A stretch of DNA of 64,000 nt, taken from contig NZ_JACAAX010000028.1 in assembly GCF_013377085.1 (NCBI RefSeq), positions 21,597 to 85,596 of the forward strand. The letters run 5' to 3'. This DNA is from Rhodoplanes sp. (GTDB lineage: Bacteria > Pseudomonadota > Alphaproteobacteria > Rhizobiales > Xanthobacteraceae). Of the stretch, positions 32,895 to 43,299 are shown in pieces; position 1 is the stretch's first letter; each line of letters begins with the position of its first letter. The notes beneath the pieces are model-generated. The model saw only the letters and a list, made by a program, of their open reading frames with translations. It did not search any database and was not told the DNA's origin. The translations under genes and the position numbers were made by a program.

Positions 32895-35234
32895 CTAATC
32901 CCGCCGCACCGCCGGCAGCACCTTGTCGGCTGCCGCGGTGGCGCCCGGGATCGCCGGTGCCGCTTCCGTCTGCGGGCCGAGCTTGGGCGCGGCCGCCGCG
33001 GCGGCACGCGTCGCCTCGTCCATCAGCCGCTCGATCCGCACCAGCGACTGCGCGCCCTTGCCGGTCAGCATGGCCGGGCGCGGCACGTCGTCCTTGCTCT
33101 CGGCCATGCGCGGGCCGGTCTGCGCCGGGTTCGGCGGCAGGCCCGGGATGTTCTTCAGCTCCACCCCCTGGTGGGCGTACTCCATGATGGTGTGCCACAC
33201 CATGGCGGGCAACGCGCCGCCGGTCATGCGGTTGAGCGGGCTGTAGTCGTCGTTGCCGAACCACACGCCGCAGACGAAGTTGCCGGTGTAGCCGACGAAC
33301 CAGGCGTCGCGATACGCATTGGTGGTGCCGGTCTTGCCGGCCGCCTTGATGCCGTTGAGGATGGCGCGGCGCGCCGTGCCCTCCTCGACGACCTTGTTCA
33401 TCATGAAGGCCATGTCGGCGGCGACCTGCGGCGACATCACCTGGCGCGGCTGCGGGCCGTCCCGGTCGAACCGCCAGATGGTCTCGCCCATGCCGGTGCG
33501 CACCTCGAGAATGGCGTGCGCCCGCACGGCCTTGCCGGCGTTCGGGAAGGTCGCATAGGCGACCGTGTGCTCGAACACCCTGACCTCGGCTGCGCCGATC
33601 GGCAGCGACGGCGTGTCGGTCAGCGGCGTCGTCAGCCCCATCGCCCGGGCGAGCGCCACGACCTTGTTGCGGCCGGCGCGGTCGTTGCCGTTGCCGACCT
33701 TGCGGGTCAGCCAGACCGCGACGGTGTTGAGCGAGCGGGTCAGCGCCGAGGTCATCGACGTGGCGCCGGAGAAGCCGCCGGAATAGTTCTTCGGGCACCA
33801 GTTGCCGACGCAGATCGGGCCGTCGATCACCTGGGAGGTCGTCTTCAGGCCGGCGATCAGGGCGCTCGCATAGACATAGGGCTTGAACGATGAGCCGGGC
33901 TGGCGCAGCGCGTCGCTCGCCCGGTTGAACTGGCTCTCGCCGTAGTCGACGCCGCCGACGATCGCCCGGATGGCGCCGTCGAGGTCGGCCACCGCGGTCG
34001 CCGCCTGCTTGGCGTGGTAGTCGCGGCCGAACTGCTTGATCGCGTCCTCGATGGCGTTCTCGGCGGTCTGCTGCAGGCCGGGGTCGAGCGCGGTGCGGAC
34101 CACGAAGGCCCGCTCGGTGACCGACCGGGGCAGCCTGTCGACCAGCTTGCGCATCTCGTCGAAGGCGAAGTCGAGATAGTAGTTGGGGGCGCTCTCGTCG
34201 CGCCGGTCGATGGTCTTGGCCGGGTTGCGGCGGGCGCCGAACACTTGGCCTTCGGTCATGAAGCCGGCATCGACCAGGTTGTCGAGCACCACGTTGGCGC
34301 GGGCGCGGGCCGCCGGCAGGTTGATGTGGGGCGCGAACTTGGTCGGCGCCTTGAACAGGCCGGCCAGCATGGCCGCCTCGGGCAGGCTGACGTCGCGGGC
34401 CGACTTGCCGAAATAGTACTGCGCTGCCGCGTCCACCCCGTAGGTGCCGCCGCCCATATAGGCGCGGTCGAGGTAGAGCTTGAGGATCTCGTTCTTGGTC
34501 AGGCGCGACTCCAGCCACATGGCCAGGAACGCCTCCTTGACCTTGCGCTCGATGGTGCGCTCGTTCGACAGGAACAGGTTCTTGGCGAGCTGCTGGGAGA
34601 GCGACGAGCCGCCCTGCACGACGCCGCCGGCCCGCGCATTGGTGACGACCGCCCGCATGGTGCCGGGGATGTCGATGCCGAAATGCTCGTAGAAGCGCCG
34701 GTCCTCGGTGGCGAGCACGGCCTTGATCAGGTGGTCCGGGAAATCCTCGAGCGGTACCGAGTCGTTGTGCTTGATGCCGCGCGAGCCGACCTCGTTGCCG
34801 TAGCGATCGAGGAAGACCACGGCGAGCTCGGATTTCTTCAGCCAGTCCTCGTCCGAGGTCTCCTGGAAGGCGGGGACCGCCAGCGCCAGCATCAGCATCA
34901 GGCCGACGAAGCCCAGCGTCAGCGCCTCCGAGGCCGGCTCGACCAGCAGCCAGCGCCGCCAGCCGCCGACATGGAAGCGGTCCATGAACACGACGAAGCG
35001 CTCGAATACCTCGCGGCTCGCCCGGAATCCCTTGAAGATTCCGAAGTCCAGCCGCGAATCGAGGTCGAGCATGAAGCGTCGGAAGCGCTCCGCGATGGAC
35101 ACGCGGCGGTGGCGGTCGGGGTTGTCCTCGTCCAAAGCCAGATCCCTCTCGCCCAGATCCTCGTCAGCGAACGCCTCGACGGCCGCACACGTGGCCGCGG
35201 TGCCGGACCTCGCCACTCGTCCGGACGCCGCCAC
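32895..35234 (-). CDS. Class A penicillin-binding protein (PBP1A type)
   Basis: A 779-residue bifunctional peptidoglycan synthase. A cytoplasmic region of about 95 residues, longer than usual, precedes one membrane helix (about 103-122). The glycosyltransferase domain has ATEDRRFYEHFGID with catalytic Glu177, GGSSLSQQLAKNLFL and RKVKEAFLAMWLE. The transpeptidase has SSFK with nucleophile Ser448, SLN and KTGTT. GTG or ATG at other positions (for example ATG for Met55) could shorten the tail; the frame gives a plausible basic/acidic N-terminus but no homology. It polymerises and cross-links cell-wall strands in the periplasm. Confidence 0.9.
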   Translation of the reverse strand: MAASGRVARSGTAATCAAVEAFADEDLGERDLALDEDNPDRHRRVSIAERFRRFMLDLDSRLDFGIFKGFRASREVFERFVVFMDRFHVGGWRRWLLVEPASEALTLGFVGLMLMLALAVPAFQETSDEDWLKKSELAVVFLDRYGNEVGSRGIKHNDSVPLEDFPDHLIKAVLATEDRRFYEHFGIDIPGTMRAVVTNARAGGVVQGGSSLSQQLAKNLFLSNERTIERKVKEAFLAMWLESRLTKNEILKLYLDRAYMGGGTYGVDAAAQYYFGKSARDVSLPEAAMLAGLFKAPTKFAPHINLPAARARANVVLDNLVDAGFMTEGQVFGARRNPAKTIDRRDESAPNYYLDFAFDEMRKLVDRLPRSVTERAFVVRTALDPGLQQTAENAIEDAIKQFGRDYHAKQAATAVADLDGAIRAIVGGVDYGESQFNRASDALRQPGSSFKPYVYASALIAGLKTTSQVIDGPICVGNWCPKNYSGGFSGATSMTSALTRSLNTVAVWLTRKVGNGNDRAGRNKVVALARAMGLTTPLTDTPSLPIGAAEVRVFEHTVAYATFPNAGKAVRAHAILEVRTGMGETIWRFDRDGPQPRQVMSPQVAADMAFMMNKVVEEGTARRAILNGIKAAGKTGTTNAYRDAWFVGYTGNFVCGVWFGNDDYSPLNRMTGGALPAMVWHTIMEYAHQGVELKNIPGLPPNPAQTGPRMAESKDDVPRPAMLTGKGAQSLVRIERLMDEATRAAAAAAPKLGPQTEAAPAIPGATAAADKVLPAVRRD

Positions 35235-35721
35235 CCGGTCCGGGACCGGGCCTCCTGGTCGGGACCCGCCGCCCGAGAGCTACGGCCGGCCCGGCGGTGC
35301 GGATTCCGGCCATACGCCACCGCGCCGAACAGAGCGGACCCTTCAGCACCGCGTCCGGTTTATCCGAGGAAACCGGCCCGGCCAATGGCGCACCGGTCAC
35401 AAAGCGAAGTAATTATGGGGGGAGTATGGCCGGGCAGGGCGCTTGCATTCCCTCTCCCGGCTTGCGGGCGAGGGAATGCACACATCGCTTGCCAGGCCTG
35501 AGAGCGTCATGCGCGGGCTTGACCCGCGCATCCCTCGAGTTTCGCAAAAAACGCTTTGTTCGCAGGATGATGGATCGCCGGGTCAAGCCCGGCGATGACG
35601 ACCGTGCGTCAGGCGCACTCTTTGCCGTACCACCAGATGCTCTCGACTAAACGAGATCCATGCATCCCGCAGCGCCCGCGGCGAGAGGTGAAAGGCGGCT
35701 CCGAGGATCGGTCTCCCCGCC
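35235..35721. other. Intergenic region with repeat hairpins
   Basis: No supported gene. The left half is the PBP1A upstream region; the right half contains two hairpins of a repeat family (35511-35596). Confidence 0.4.
35511..35596. repeat. Paired hairpins, GGGTCAAGCCC repeat family
   Basis: GCGCGGG-CTTGA-CCCGCGC (35511-35529) and ATCGCCGGG-TCAAG-CCCGGCGAT (35574-35596) are two hairpins with the same TCAAG/CTTGA loop in opposite direction. Elements of this form recur in related genomes next to gene ends; function unknown. Confidence 0.6.
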
Positions 35722-36030
35722 TCAATACATCGTCCGTACCGGGCCGCCGTAGAGCATCCATTTCCGCGGGTCGTAGCCCTTCGGAAATTGGCAGCGGAAC
35801 GCGACATAGTCGCCGTACCAGCGATGCACGCTCGTGATCCGGGCGGCCTTGTTGTACCGGGCGCAGTGGGTCGCGGCGATGTCGCGGTAAATGTGGGCGA
35901 TTTCCGGCGACCAGGCGATGATGCCGCCGGTGTCGTTGCCCTCGAACGGGCGGGTGTCGATGACGCCGGCCGCTGCCGGCGCCGCCACGAACGGCAGCAC
36001 CAGCAGGGCGGCGAGCAGGCCTTTGCGCAT
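35722..36030 (-). CDS. Small exported hypothetical protein
   Basis: A 102-residue protein with a clear signal peptide (MRKGLLAALLVLPFVAAPAAA). The mature part starts GVIDTRPFEGNDTGGIIAWS and has two cysteines (THCARYNK and FRCQFPKGY) that may form a disulfide. It ends GGPVRTMY. Start ATG 36030 chosen for the signal peptide. Family not recognised. The divergent DUF3828-like gene lies 307 bases away. Confidence 0.6.
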   Translation of the reverse strand: MRKGLLAALLVLPFVAAPAAAGVIDTRPFEGNDTGGIIAWSPEIAHIYRDIAATHCARYNKAARITSVHRWYGDYVAFRCQFPKGYDPRKWMLYGGPVRTMY

Positions 36031-36337
36031 CGCTGACCTCGGGGTCGCGCGGCGGCGCCGCGCCTCGTGGAATCCGCCGGCACGATCCCACGCCGGCAGG
36101 GCCCGCGGCAACCGCCCAGGGGCGGATTCCGCCACTCTGTCGCCCACCGGCAACAGAAGCGCTGCTGGCGCGGCGGCTGAACGGTCCTCCCAAAATCGTG
36201 ATCGGTGTGGCGCCCTTGTGAGGCAACTTTTTAGCGTTTTGCCGGTTTTCTAGCGCACGTCGGCCGAACCGTCTTCGGGCCCGCGCCGACCAACACGACA
36301 AAAGCCGTGCCTTCAACGTGTCGCTGGGAGCGATGTC
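36031..36337. other. Divergent intergenic region
   Basis: About 300 bases between two genes for small exported proteins, probably their promoters. An A/T-rich stretch lies at 36215-36252. No operator recognised. Confidence 0.3.
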
Positions 36338-36898
36338 ATGAGTGTCCAAACGCTGCTGCGGCGGTTTGCCGTGCTGGCCGGTTTTCTTGTCGCGGCGGCT
36401 GCCGCGACCGTCGGCGGGCCCGCCGGGGCGCGTGAGAGCGACGCCTCCCCGAAGGCGTTCCTGTCCGGCATCTATCAATCCTATGTGGGCAATTCGACCC
36501 AGCGCGCGAAAGGCGTGGCGCTCGACTCGCCCGAGGCCGTGAAGCGCTACTTCTCGCATGGCCTCGCCTCGGTGATCCTCGAGGACGGTGTCGATGTCCG
36601 CCAGGCCGGCGCCGCCCTGGTGCTCGGCAGCGACCCCTTCGTCGGCCGCGAGAGCTGGGACATCGCCGACCTGTCGATCGACGTGAAGGACGCCGGGCCC
36701 GCCAAGGCGGTCGGCATCGTCAAGTTCTCGAATTTCGGCCAGCCCGAGACCGTGACGGTCGAGCTCCTCAAGGTCGGCGAGGCGTGGCGGGTGTCCGAGA
36801 TCAAGTGGGGTCCGTTGACGCTGCGCGGCCTCTACAAGACCAAGTGGCAGGCCGCGGCCAAGGCGCAGGCCTCGCTCGAGCAGCCCCAGGTGAAGTGA
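36338..36898 (+). CDS. Exported protein, DUF3828-like
   Basis: A 186-residue protein with a signal peptide ending at about residue 31 (GGPAGARE). The mature sequence FLSGIYQSYVGNSTQRAKGV, with the later ETVTVELLKVGEAWRVSEI, looks like the DUF3828 / NTF2-like fold, where a helix is followed by a curved sheet. No catalytic residues are evident. Possibly an immunity or lipoprotein-like binding protein; the role is unknown. Confidence 0.6.
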   Translation: MSVQTLLRRFAVLAGFLVAAAAATVGGPAGARESDASPKAFLSGIYQSYVGNSTQRAKGVALDSPEAVKRYFSHGLASVILEDGVDVRQAGAALVLGSDPFVGRESWDIADLSIDVKDAGPAKAVGIVKFSNFGQPETVTVELLKVGEAWRVSEIKWGPLTLRGLYKTKWQAAAKAQASLEQPQVK

Positions 36899-37163
36899 CG
36901 GCGTTGAGGCGACAGCCGACGCGCCGTTCCCGTCCCGTCCACGCCGCCCCGTGTCGTCAGCACCGGGGCGGTCTGCGTCTTGTCGGCAGGGCCGCGGCGC
37001 TCGGTCCGCTGGCTGCCCCCCTCACGCGTTCCCCCACGTGCACAACCGAGGCTTTGCGGCCGGTTCCGTTTCGCCGCAGGCGCGGCTGTCGGGCCGCTGC
37101 CGCCGGCCTATACTGACGTGACGGCCGCCGCCGGCCCGTCATGACCTTTTGGAGACGTCGTCC

Positions 37164-37574
37164 ATGGACATTCAACCGTGCGGAAGCGTGCCGTCGAAGC
37201 GGGCTCCGGCCTCCTGGTTCACCGGGACGGTGTGGCAGGATCCGGTGGTCGAGGCGCCGGCGCCCGCCCGCATCCGCTCCGCCTGGGTGCGCTTCGAGCC
37301 TTCCGCCCGCACCGCCTGGCACACCCATCCGCTCGGCCAGACCCTGGTGATCGTCTCCGGCATCGGGCGGGTGCAGACCTGGGGCGGGCCGATCCGCGCC
37401 GTGCGGGCCGGCGACGTGGTGTGGATCCCGCCGGGCGAGAAGCACTGGCACGGTGCCGCGCCCGATGTGGCGATGGAGCATCTCGCCATGCACGAGGCGG
37501 GACCCGACGGCAAGCATGTCGACTGGATGGAGCATGTGACCGACGCGGACTACGGGGCTCCGCTCGGTGCCTGA
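37164..37574 (+). CDS. Cupin, (R)-mandelonitrile-lyase-like
   Basis: A 136-residue single-domain cupin with a full metal site: TAWHTHPLGQTLVIVSG (two His and a Gln) and PPGEKHWHGAAP (third His). This combination matches the manganese-dependent cupin hydroxynitrile lyases and related cupins, which are widespread and mostly serve unknown purposes. ATG 37164 is preceded by GGAG nine bases upstream. It is followed at 94 bases by a lectin-like gene with its own ribosome site. Confidence 0.75.
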   Translation: MDIQPCGSVPSKRAPASWFTGTVWQDPVVEAPAPARIRSAWVRFEPSARTAWHTHPLGQTLVIVSGIGRVQTWGGPIRAVRAGDVVWIPPGEKHWHGAAPDVAMEHLAMHEAGPDGKHVDWMEHVTDADYGAPLGA

Positions 37575-37667
37575 GCGGCTCGCGCGAGCGCCGCGCCCGC
37601 GGCGCTCCGTTGTTGCCGCTGCTGTCTGCCCCGCCCACCAAGAAGGCTACCCACAGGGAGGACTGAC

Positions 37668-38354
37668 ATGATCCGTACGAGGTGTCTCGCCGCGACCGCG
37701 GCGTCGTTCGCATGCGCGGCCGTCATCGGCTTGGCCAGCGTCGGCCCGGCGGCGGCCCAGCAGGCCGGCATGACGTTCTTCGTCACCAGCCAGGGGCCCG
37801 GCAAGGGCGCCGATCTCGGCGGCCTCACGGGGGCCGACGCGCACTGCCAGGCGCTCGCCCAGGCCACCGGCGCCGGCGCCAAGACCTGGCGGGCCTATCT
37901 CTCGACCCAGGCCGAAGGGAGCACGCCCGCCGTCAACGCCCGCGACCGTATCGGCCGTGGGCCGTGGCAGAACGCCAAGGGCGTGGTGATCGCCAAGGAC
38001 GTCGAGGATCTGCACGGCACCAACAATCTCACCAAGCAGACGGCGCTGAGCGAGAAGGGCGACGTGATCAACGGCCGCGGCGACACCCCGAACCGCCACG
38101 ACGTCCTCACCGGCTCGCAGCCGGACGGACGCGCCTTCCCGCCCGGCGAGGACCGCACCTGCCGGAACTGGACGAGCGGTACGCAAGGGGCCGCCATGGT
38201 GGGCCATTCGGACCGCACCGGCCTCGACGAATTGCCGCCGGCGAAGTCGTGGAACTCCTCGCATCCCTCGCGCGGTCCCGGCGGCGGCTGCACCCAGGCC
38301 GACCTCAAGTCGACGGGCGGCGACGGGCTTTTGTACTGCTTCGCGACGAACTGA
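37668..38354 (+). CDS. Exported C-type-lectin-like protein
   Basis: A 228-residue protein with a signal peptide (to about AAAQQA). The mature domain begins GMTFFVTSQGPGKGADLGGL, with ADAHCQALAQATGAG and TWRAYLSTQ, a layout known from bacterial lectin-like folds, and ends with cysteines in RTCRNW, GGGCTQADL and LLYCFATN that can pair. Strong ribosome site GGAGGACTGAC. Likely periplasmic or secreted; ligand unknown. Confidence 0.65.
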   Translation: MIRTRCLAATAASFACAAVIGLASVGPAAAQQAGMTFFVTSQGPGKGADLGGLTGADAHCQALAQATGAGAKTWRAYLSTQAEGSTPAVNARDRIGRGPWQNAKGVVIAKDVEDLHGTNNLTKQTALSEKGDVINGRGDTPNRHDVLTGSQPDGRAFPPGEDRTCRNWTSGTQGAAMVGHSDRTGLDELPPAKSWNSSHPSRGPGGGCTQADLKSTGGDGLLYCFATN

Positions 38355-38370
38355 GGCAGGGAGAATTGGA

Positions 38371-38500
38371 TCACGTCGTTCCGGGGCGGCGCGCAAGCGC
38401 CGAGCCCGGAACCCATATCCCCTGTGGTCGCCGTCATTTATTCAGGGCGTATGGATTCCGGGCTCGCGGGCCTTCGGCCCGCGCCCCGGAATGACTGGGC
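38371..38500. repeat. Composite repeat element of the GTCATTCCGG family
   Basis: Starts CGTCGTTCCGGGGCGGCGCG and ends CGCGCCCCGGAATGAC, with inner dyads including CTCGCGGGCCTTCGGCCCGCG. It lies between the lectin-like gene and fumarase. Confidence 0.65.
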
Positions 38501-38630
38501 TGTGCACGGCCGGTCACGCAAAGCGGGGCCGTCCCTTCGGCATGCGGGCCATCCGCAGCCTCCTCTCCCCGGAACCCTGTAATCGTTCTATAAGCGGCGG
38601 TCCCCCGCGGAACGAGCCAGGACCCATGCC

Positions 38631-40280
<1,650 letters not shown>

Positions 40281-40291
40281 GGGGGCTGCCC

Positions 40292-40319
40292 TTGACTGAC
40301 TACGCCAATGGCGTACATA
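40292..40319 (+). promoter_or_regulatory. Promoter with operator for the toxin-antitoxin pair
   Basis: TTGACT (40292-40297) and TACATA (40314-40319) form -35 and -10 elements with a 16-base spacer. The spacer holds the perfect dyad TACGCCA-A-TGGCGTA (40301-40315). This is the classic place for self-repression by an antitoxin or antitoxin-toxin complex. Confidence 0.65.
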
Positions 40320-40323
40320 TCCG

Positions 40324-40680
40324 ATGACCACGCCGCTGCATGTCGTCGCCGAGATGCCGCAGTTCATCCGGGATGCGGACGCGGTCGGGTTGTCCGATGA
40401 TGAGCGCCGGGCGATCGTCGACGTGATCGCCGCGAACCCCTTGCTGGGCGACGAGATCCGTGGGTCTGGCGGAGTTCGCAAGGTCCGATTTGCCGGGCGC
40501 GGCAAGGGAAAGAGTGGTGGCTATCGCGTAGTCACCACCTATTTCCGGTCGGACGCGCCGGTCTACTTGGTTGCGCTGCTGAGCAAGGGCGAGAGGGCGA
40601 ACTTCACGGCGGCGGAGATCGCCGCCTTCAAGCAATGGACGTCGCAAATCGCGCGGTCGTGGCGTCGGAGGCGAACATGA
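40324..40680 (+). CDS. RelE/HigB2-type toxin
   Basis: A 118-residue toxin of the RelE superfamily (HigB2/NadS-partner type), which would cleave mRNA. Marks: IVDVIAANPLLGDEIRGSGGVRKVRFAGRGKGKSGGYRVV (in parts: GSGGVRKVRFAGRGKGKSG), and PVYLVALLSKGERANFTAAE. The first codon lies only five bases after the -10 box, so the transcript is nearly leaderless and translation of the toxin may be weak. Overlaps the antitoxin gene by four bases (ATGA). The toxin-first order is typical for the HigBA group. Confidence 0.85.
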   Translation: MTTPLHVVAEMPQFIRDADAVGLSDDERRAIVDVIAANPLLGDEIRGSGGVRKVRFAGRGKGKSGGYRVVTTYFRSDAPVYLVALLSKGERANFTAAEIAAFKQWTSQIARSWRRRRT

Positions 40681-40967
40681 GCAGGGCAGCGGATCGGATC
40701 GTGCGCGGGCTCCGCGAAGCGGCGGCGCATGCGCGCGGCGAAGACGTGCCTGGTATCAGGATCAACGTCCCGAACGCGATCGACGTGCACGCCATCCGCC
40801 GCAAGACCGGCCTCACGCAGGAAGCGTTCTCGTCACGCATCGGTGTTTCCACCGGGACGCTGCGAAACTGGGAGCAAGGCCGGCGGATGCCGGAAGGGCC
40901 GGCGCGTGTGTTGCTCGCGCTGCTGGCGCGAAATCCTCACATCGTCGAGGACATGCTGGCGGACTGA
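40677..40967 (+). CDS. HigA/NadS-type antitoxin, XRE family
   Basis: A 96-residue antitoxin with a C-terminal helix-turn-helix (IRRKTGLTQEAFSSRIGVSTGTLRNWEQG) that should bind the dyad at 40301-40315 and neutralise the toxin encoded just upstream. The sequence is given in parts: KTGLTQEAFSSRIGVS and TLRNWEQGRRMPEG. The start overlaps the toxin stop. Confidence 0.85.
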   Translation: MSRAADRIVRGLREAAAHARGEDVPGIRINVPNAIDVHAIRRKTGLTQEAFSSRIGVSTGTLRNWEQGRRMPEGPARVLLALLARNPHIVEDMLAD

Positions 40968-40995
40968 TCTCGTCCCGCTTCACCGCTTCACCGCC

Positions 40996-42066
40996 TCACC
41001 GCCTCACCCTGTACTCCGTCGGAAAGCCGTTCTCGGCGCCGTCGTACAGGATCAGCAGGCGCAGCGGCTTGCCGGCCGCGTCGTGCAGCACCAGCACGGT
41101 CTCGGCCTTGGCGCCGGCGGGCAGGTTTTGCGGCGGCAGCAGGAGCCCGAGCGGCGTGAGGGTGCCGGTCTTGTCGGCCCAGTGCCAGAGGGCCGGCGTC
41201 ACGGCCTGGTCGTTGACCGGGCCGGTGAGCAGGACGAGCCCGTCCTGTACGGCGGCGAGATCCCGGATGCCGGTCGTCGGCCCGAGCGGCAGCCGCGCCA
41301 GCTTCGGGTGCAGCGGCTTGTCGGGCGTGAATGCCGCGTCCGCGTCGACGCTGAGGATGAACGCCTGCCCGTCCACCGACGGCCCGCGGAATCCGAGATG
41401 CATGCGGCCGTCCTTGACCGCCAGCCCCTCGATGTTGACGCCGTTCTGGTCGAGCGGCTTGTCGAAGTACGGGCCGACGCCGTCGGCCTCGCGCATCGCC
41501 TCGCTCAGCCGGGTCGAGGCCGCCACCCCGACCACGTCGTCCTCCGACACGGCGAAGGAGGGCCGGCCGCGCTTGTCGGTCGGAAAGCGCAGCACGACGA
41601 AGCGCGCCGAGCCCTCTGCGTCGCCGAAGCGGGTGCGGCCATGCGAGCCGATCACGTAGAAGAAGCCGTCCGCGAAGGCGGCGCCTTCGGCGTCCGGGTC
41701 GCCCTTCACGTCCTTGGCGGTGAGGCGGATCAGCGCGCCGGGCCGCAGCGTCTTTTTTTCGATCGAGAAGAACTGCGCGTATTTCTTCTCGTCGTTGACG
41801 ATCAGGCAGGAGGCGAAACGCGGCTTGGCCGGGGCGCAGGCGGCTCCCGAAAGGTTCATGCGGGCGCGGGTGCGCGGCGCCTCGTCCTTTGCCTTCTTGG
41901 CGAAATCGCCGTCGACCGACCAGGTCTGCCCCGGCGCGAGCGCCGGCGTCTCGGCTGCCGCCGCGGCGGCGAGCAGGGCGAGCGGCAGGACGACCAGGGC
42001 GGCCCATCGGCGCCGCAGCGGCGTTCGGCGCGACGGCGGGCTTTGCCACGGCAGGGTGATCGGCAT
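40996..42066 (-). CDS. Exported DUF3616 domain protein
   Basis: A 356-residue protein with a signal peptide (ending about AAAAAETPA). The sequence matches DUF3616: FASCLIVNDEKKYAQFFSIE, EGAAFADGFFYVIGSHG, NIEGLAVKDGRMHLGFRGP and RDLAAVQDGLVLLTGP, a beta-propeller-like arrangement. It has no known catalytic site. Start ATG 42066 chosen for the signal sequence. It may bind small molecules in the periplasm. Confidence 0.75.
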   Translation of the reverse strand: MPITLPWQSPPSRRTPLRRRWAALVVLPLALLAAAAAAETPALAPGQTWSVDGDFAKKAKDEAPRTRARMNLSGAACAPAKPRFASCLIVNDEKKYAQFFSIEKKTLRPGALIRLTAKDVKGDPDAEGAAFADGFFYVIGSHGRTRFGDAEGSARFVVLRFPTDKRGRPSFAVSEDDVVGVAASTRLSEAMREADGVGPYFDKPLDQNGVNIEGLAVKDGRMHLGFRGPSVDGQAFILSVDADAAFTPDKPLHPKLARLPLGPTTGIRDLAAVQDGLVLLTGPVNDQAVTPALWHWADKTGTLTPLGLLLPPQNLPAGAKAETVLVLHDAAGKPLRLLILYDGAENGFPTEYRVRR

Positions 42067-42293
42067 GAAAAGTCCCTCTTGGTCGATCGCCTGACCTACC
42101 GCCGTGGCCACCCTGAACGCAACTTGAGATCGCCGCCCGTAAACCCGCACCGAAGTCGGCGCTAGGGATGGCCTAACAGGCAAAAAAACGCTTTGATGAG
42201 AAAAAGCGCCGCCGGCAGGCCCGGCGGGCCGGTGCCGTCGGCCGGGGATCGGCACCGCAGGCGGCGGCGCGTCCGTGCACCGAAGGACGTTCC

Positions 42294-43289
42294 ATGCCGA
42301 CCTTTCCGTTCGTCTCGCGCCGCCGTCTCGTCTGCGGGATGATCCCGCTCGCGGCTCTGCTGCTCGTCTCCGGCCTGCGCGCCGAGGACGCCTATCCGAA
42401 CCGCCCCGTCACCCTGATCGTGCCGTTCGCCCCGGGCGGCTCGACCGACGTGATCGCCAGGGTGGTCGCCGAGGGCCTGCGCCAGGAGCTCGGCCAGCCC
42501 GTGCTGGTCGACAACCGCGGCGGCGCCGGCGGCACCATCGGCACCGCGGCCATCGTCAAGGCGACGCCCGACGGCTACGCGATCGGCATGGGCACGGCCT
42601 CGACGCTCGCCATCAACCCGGCCGCCTACAAGAACCTCGGCTACGACGTGCTCACCGGCCTTCTGCCGGTGTCCAACATCGCCGCTGTCCCCAACATCAT
42701 GTCGATCAACGCGGCCGTGCCGGCGAACGACATGGCGGCCTTCATCAGGCTGGCGCGCTCGCAGCCCGGCAAACTCTCCTACGCGTCGGCCGGCATCGGC
42801 TCGGTCAGCCATCTGATGGGCGAGCAGTTCAAGGCGGCGACCGATGCCGACATCGTCCACGTGCCTTATCGCGGCATCGGCCCGGCGCTGAACGACGCGG
42901 TGGCCGGCCAGGTGCAGGTGCTGTTCGACAATCTGCCGTCGACGCTGCCGATGGTCGAGGCCGGCAAGCTGCGGGCGCTCGCCGTGTCGGGGCCGCAGCG
43001 CGTGGCGGCGCTGCCCGACGTGCCGACCTTCGCCGAGCTCGGCATGGACGAGCTGAACTGGATGGCGTTCTTCGGCCTCGTCGTGCCGGACAAGACGCCG
43101 GCTGCCGTGGTCGAGCGGCTCCATGCCGCGACCGTCAAGGCGCTCCGCCACGAGGACGTGCGCAGCCGACTGATCGCCCAGCAGGCCGTCATCGTCGGCA
43201 ACACGCCGCAGGAGTTCGGCGCCGAGATCAAGCGCGATCTCGACCGCATGCGCCGCGCCGTCGCCGCCGCCAAGATCGAGCTGAACTGA
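42294..43289 (+). CDS. Bug-type (TctC) solute receptor
   Basis: A 331-residue periplasmic binding protein with a signal peptide (RRRLVCGMIPLAALLLVSGLRA). Motifs: YPNRPVTLIVPFAPGGSTDVIAR, VDNRGGAGGTIGTAAI, GTASTLAINPAAYKNLGYD, DIVHVPYRGIGPALND and LPDVPTFAELG. Bug receptors bind carboxylates; the partner TctA/TctB genes of a tripartite tricarboxylate transporter are not in the window, as is common. Confidence 0.88.
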   Translation: MPTFPFVSRRRLVCGMIPLAALLLVSGLRAEDAYPNRPVTLIVPFAPGGSTDVIARVVAEGLRQELGQPVLVDNRGGAGGTIGTAAIVKATPDGYAIGMGTASTLAINPAAYKNLGYDVLTGLLPVSNIAAVPNIMSINAAVPANDMAAFIRLARSQPGKLSYASAGIGSVSHLMGEQFKAATDADIVHVPYRGIGPALNDAVAGQVQVLFDNLPSTLPMVEAGKLRALAVSGPQRVAALPDVPTFAELGMDELNWMAFFGLVVPDKTPAAVVERLHAATVKALRHEDVRSRLIAQQAVIVGNTPQEFGAEIKRDLDRMRRAVAAAKIELN

Positions 43290-43299
43290 GCGGGCGGGC

